A stretch of DNA of 48,820 bases from Verrucomicrobiota bacterium (GTDB lineage: Bacteria; Verrucomicrobiota; Verrucomicrobiia; Limisphaerales; JAHDYP01): NCBI GenBank assembly GCA_023383055.1, contig JAHDYP010000035.1:1-48820 (forward strand). The letters run 5' to 3'. Positions 46,502 to 48,820 of the stretch are shown one piece after another. Positions within the stretch are counted from its first letter, which is position 1, and each line of letters begins with the position of its first letter. The notes below the pieces were generated by a model that made no database searches, was not told the DNA's origin, and worked only from the letters and a program-made list of their open reading frames with translations. Position numbers and translations under genes: made by a program.

Positions 46502-47831
46502 AGTCGCGGGTCATTCCAGCCCCCGATGGTTTCCAGGTCAATTCGATCTGGTTCTTGCCCGCGCGTGTGCAAGCGGCGTCGTGCCGCGATTCCCGGCCGT
46601 CCGGTTGGCGGACGGTGACGCGGTGGTGGCCGTGGAAGGCGCGGCAGGCAAACCGGCCGTCGGCGTTGGTCGATCCGGCGGCGGCGGTCCACCATCGGTT
46701 GCGGATCAGCTCATGCAACCGGTCGTAGGCGGGCTTGGGCGACATGTCGGCCCGGAGCAGTCCGGCGGGCGCGGATTTCCAGGCGCCGCGATCGCTTAAA
46801 TCCCACCAGCTGATCGCAGCCACCGCCGGGTGTCCGAACAGCAGGGTGTAATGTTCGCTAACCCGATCGGATTGCGTTTGCTCGGATTCCGCCGTCGGTG
46901 TGGTCCATCGATCTGAAGCATCGCCGGCAGCGCTCAGGATTGTGAATTCCGTGAAGTGGAGTGGCACGCCCAGGCCTCCGAAGCGATCGCAGAGCCGCCA
47001 CAACCGATCGAGGGGCCAGACGCCGCGATGCATGTGGCTCTGGAGCCCCACGGCATCGAGCAGCGGTTCGCTTTCGGCGCGCAACGATTCCAGGAGCGGA
47101 TAGACGGGGTAATCGGTGAGCACTTCATTCACCAGCAGGGTGGCGGCCGGGTTGGCCGCGCGGGCCGCGCGCAGATGCTGGGTGACGAATGACTGGCTGC
47201 CGACCTGGTGCGCCCAGGCGCCCAGGCGTGTGTCGGCCCACAGCAGTAACGACGGCTCGTTGACCACGTCCCACAGGTCGATCCGGTCTCGGAAGCGGCT
47301 GACGATGTCCCGCACTCGGCCGAGCGAAGCCGCCTGAATTCCGGCGTGATCCGACGGAAGCCAGTCCGGGTCAGGGATGTTGGCCCAGACCAGGGGATGC
47401 CCTTTGGCGGTGATGCGGTGGGTTCGACACCAATCGGCCATAGCTTCGGTCCGAGCGTAGCGGGGCTGACCCGCTTCCGGTTCGTAGGTGTGCCAGTAGA
47501 AATCGAGCGTTGCGTAGTTGAAGAGGTTGGCGAAGCGGGTCCGGTATGCCGCCTCAATTTCCGGCTCACCGGGTTTCGACCAGCCAAAGAGATTGGCACC
47601 CCACAGGAAATCGTGCCGCAGTTGTTCGACGTTCAAGGCCAGGCCGGGCAAAGGTCGGCCCGCGTCGTCCGTCACCCGGATGATCAGTTCGCTTTGGCGA
47701 TGATGTGCGATACCTTCGCGCGCCTGATCCAACCGGTTTTCGGCTTCGGCCGCCGCCACGTGGCGCGTGGGGGTGAACGACGCCCATGCCGTTGCCGCAC
47801 CGAACGATTTGAGAAACCGGCGGCGGTTCAT
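46500..47831 (-). CDS. Tat-exported GH10-like endo-beta-1,4-xylanase
   Basis: ATG 47831 gives 443 residues with a twin-arginine signal (MNRRRFLKSFGAATAWASF); the longer frame to 48011 adds no export signal. A short Ig-like N-terminal domain (about 45-75) precedes the GH10 barrel. Conserved GH10 features are GHPLVW (H145), WDVVNEP with acid/base E192, GLQSHMH (263-269) and the nucleophile E295 in LHFTEFTI. A small C-terminal beta domain follows (about 385-435). The enzyme would cut xylan outside the cytoplasmic membrane, which fits the arabinofuranosidase and esterases in this window. It diverges from the glycosyltransferase. Confidence 0.9.
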   Translation of the reverse strand: MNRRRFLKSFGAATAWASFTPTRHVAAAEAENRLDQAREGIAHHRQSELIIRVTDDAGRPLPGLALNVEQLRHDFLWGANLFGWSKPGEPEIEAAYRTRFANLFNYATLDFYWHTYEPEAGQPRYARTEAMADWCRTHRITAKGHPLVWANIPDPDWLPSDHAGIQAASLGRVRDIVSRFRDRIDLWDVVNEPSLLLWADTRLGAWAHQVGSQSFVTQHLRAARAANPAATLLVNEVLTDYPVYPLLESLRAESEPLLDAVGLQSHMHRGVWPLDRLWRLCDRFGGLGVPLHFTEFTILSAAGDASDRWTTPTAESEQTQSDRVSEHYTLLFGHPAVAAISWWDLSDRGAWKSAPAGLLRADMSPKPAYDRLHELIRNRWWTAAAGSTNADGRFACRAFHGHHRVTVRQPDGRESRHDAACTRAGKNQIELTWKPSGAGMTRD

Positions 47832-48207
47832 GGCCAATCCCAGCCAGGTTTTCGGCGGGTCGGCAGAGCCGGAGCGGAAGGCCCTCTTACCCGTCCCCGA
47901 GGCGGCATTGCGCGATACTTCTCCGATATACGGGTTTTCATTGAAAGTGTAACCGTTCGATTGGCCGCACCGGCGATATGCAGAGCCTGGTTTGCATGAG
48001 CCCGGGGCCATGAGACACCGGGAACCGCAGCGGGCTCAACCAAATAACGATGTTGGCGGCAAGATGGGGAGACCTTTCTCACACGACGGTTGTCCGCAAA
48101 GAGCATCGAACCAAAGCCGGGACTTGACCGGTTCCGGGGTGGTCGGCAGTCTGCCTGCACCCGCGATGGTGCGACGCACCTCGCGTGGTCGGCGGACTCG
48201 AGCGCGC
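47832..48207. other. Divergent intergenic region
   Basis: About 375 bases lie between the GH10 start and the glycosyltransferase. An in-frame ATG at 48166 could extend the glycosyltransferase by 14 residues. No clear promoter, repeat or small gene was seen. Confidence 0.5.
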
Positions 48208-48820
48208 GTGAGAATCCTCATCATTTCCTGGTACTTTCCCCCGTGGAATGAAGTGGCTGGAGGCCGGCCCTACAGTTGGGCCAGGCACTTTGCCCAGCAG
48301 GGTCACGACGTGACCGTGCTGACGCCGGAGAAGGACGCGCAGGTGCATGGCACGCTCAACATGCCATTGGAGCCGATGGAACGTCTGCGGGTGATTGAGA
48401 CTCCGATGCGCCTGCGCCGGACGCCCGTGGGCAAGAAGGCGACCTGGGCTACGGGCACCATCCCGATGGCGGCCAGGCTGGGCCGCCAGCACGATATCGT
48501 GATCAGCACCCACCCGCACGGCTGCATCCACGGGCTCGGCCGGGTGGCGCGGCTCGCGAATCCCGCGTTGTTCTGGTGCGCGGACTACCGGGATCTGTGG
48601 CACGACAATTACTTCTTCACCGAGGGCAAACCCGTTCGGCGTTTCTTGCTGCGTTGGGTGGAGAAGGCCCTGATGCGGCCGGTCAACCTCAACGTGACGG
48701 TCTCGGAACCATTGGCCGCGCGGCTGCGGCGGACCCATCCGCACGTGCCTTGCGCCGTGATCTACAACGGATTTCACGAGCGCGATTATCGTGAAGCCCC
48801 GGCAGCCGACCGCCTGCGGG
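48208..48820 (+). CDS. Glycosyltransferase family 4-like protein (3' partial)
   Basis: From GTG 48208 the frame reads MRILIISWYFPPWNEVAGGR, a typical GT4 N-terminus with the glycine-rich turn, and stays open to the end of the window (about 204 residues seen). The chosen start fits the family; ATG 48166 is an in-frame alternative. Further family features are ARHFAQQGHDVTVLTPE, DIVISTHPHG, CADYRDLWHDN and LNVTVSEPLAARLR, then VIYNGFHERDY at the start of the nucleotide-binding lobe. It likely transfers a sugar from an activated donor onto a surface polysaccharide or lipid in the cytoplasm. rfbB in this window could supply a related donor pathway. Confidence 0.85.
   Translation, partial: MRILIISWYFPPWNEVAGGRPYSWARHFAQQGHDVTVLTPEKDAQVHGTLNMPLEPMERLRVIETPMRLRRTPVGKKATWATGTIPMAARLGRQHDIVISTHPHGCIHGLGRVARLANPALFWCADYRDLWHDNYFFTEGKPVRRFLLRWVEKALMRPVNLNVTVSEPLAARLRRTHPHVPCAVIYNGFHERDYREAPAADRLR

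Overview
This window looks like part of a Verrucomicrobiota genome, most likely from a Pedosphaera/Limisphaera-like lineage. The DNA is GC-rich and rich in large secreted proteins: an RHS/YD-repeat giant with a dockerin-like end, LamG proteins, Tat-exported glycosidases, a pseudopilin of the [24 protein letters not shown] type and a DUF5684 membrane protein. Short palindromic extragenic repeats fill many gaps. This placement is inferred from family content, not from a marker phylogeny.

Layout. 1-12961: 3' part of a giant gene (at least 4319 codons, open at the left edge) encoding propeller, RHS core, metzincin-like and dockerin-like domains. 13100-14353 (-): secreted alpha/beta hydrolase. 14354-14859: gap with a perfect 36-bp palindrome and a promoter candidate. 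14860-17994: secreted multidomain protein closed by a strong terminator. 18211-20238: two-lobed esterase. 20436-23970 (-): pseudopilin preceded by a 5'-truncated LamG gene. That gene is joined at about 24001 to the front half of a frameshifted XylR-like regulator (24336-24001). 24443-30651: FucI-like sugar isomerase followed by a GH127-GH51 fusion. 30652-31045: gap with a cluster of alternating repeats. 31046-33793: secreted repeat protein. 33986-36023 (-): DUF2959 lipoprotein and Tat sialidase, separated by a 56-bp palindrome. 36183-39014: DUF5684 protein, tail-anchored GNAT and dTDP-glucose dehydratase. 39218-44051: ruvB, a Uma2 nuclease, the amino half of carB, a receiver protein, tRNA-Val and a CBM48 protein. 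44156-46472: methyltransferase and purH. 46500-47831 (-): GH10 xylanase. 48208-end: glycosyltransferase running off the window.

Working together. The clearest functional block is plant-polysaccharide use. The isomerase lies 41 nt upstream of an exported double arabinofuranosidase and diverges from the regulator remnant. Together with the GH10 xylanase and two esterases this suggests attack on arabinan or arabinoxylan. The rest is housekeeping (ruvB, purH, carB half, tRNA) and envelope or surface functions (rfbB, glycosyltransferase, GNAT, RHS giant).

The most unusual signals are: two perfect palindromes with the same 18-bp core but different, internally complementary arms; the XylR/LamG chimeric junction; the half-length carB; and the GH127-GH51 fusion.
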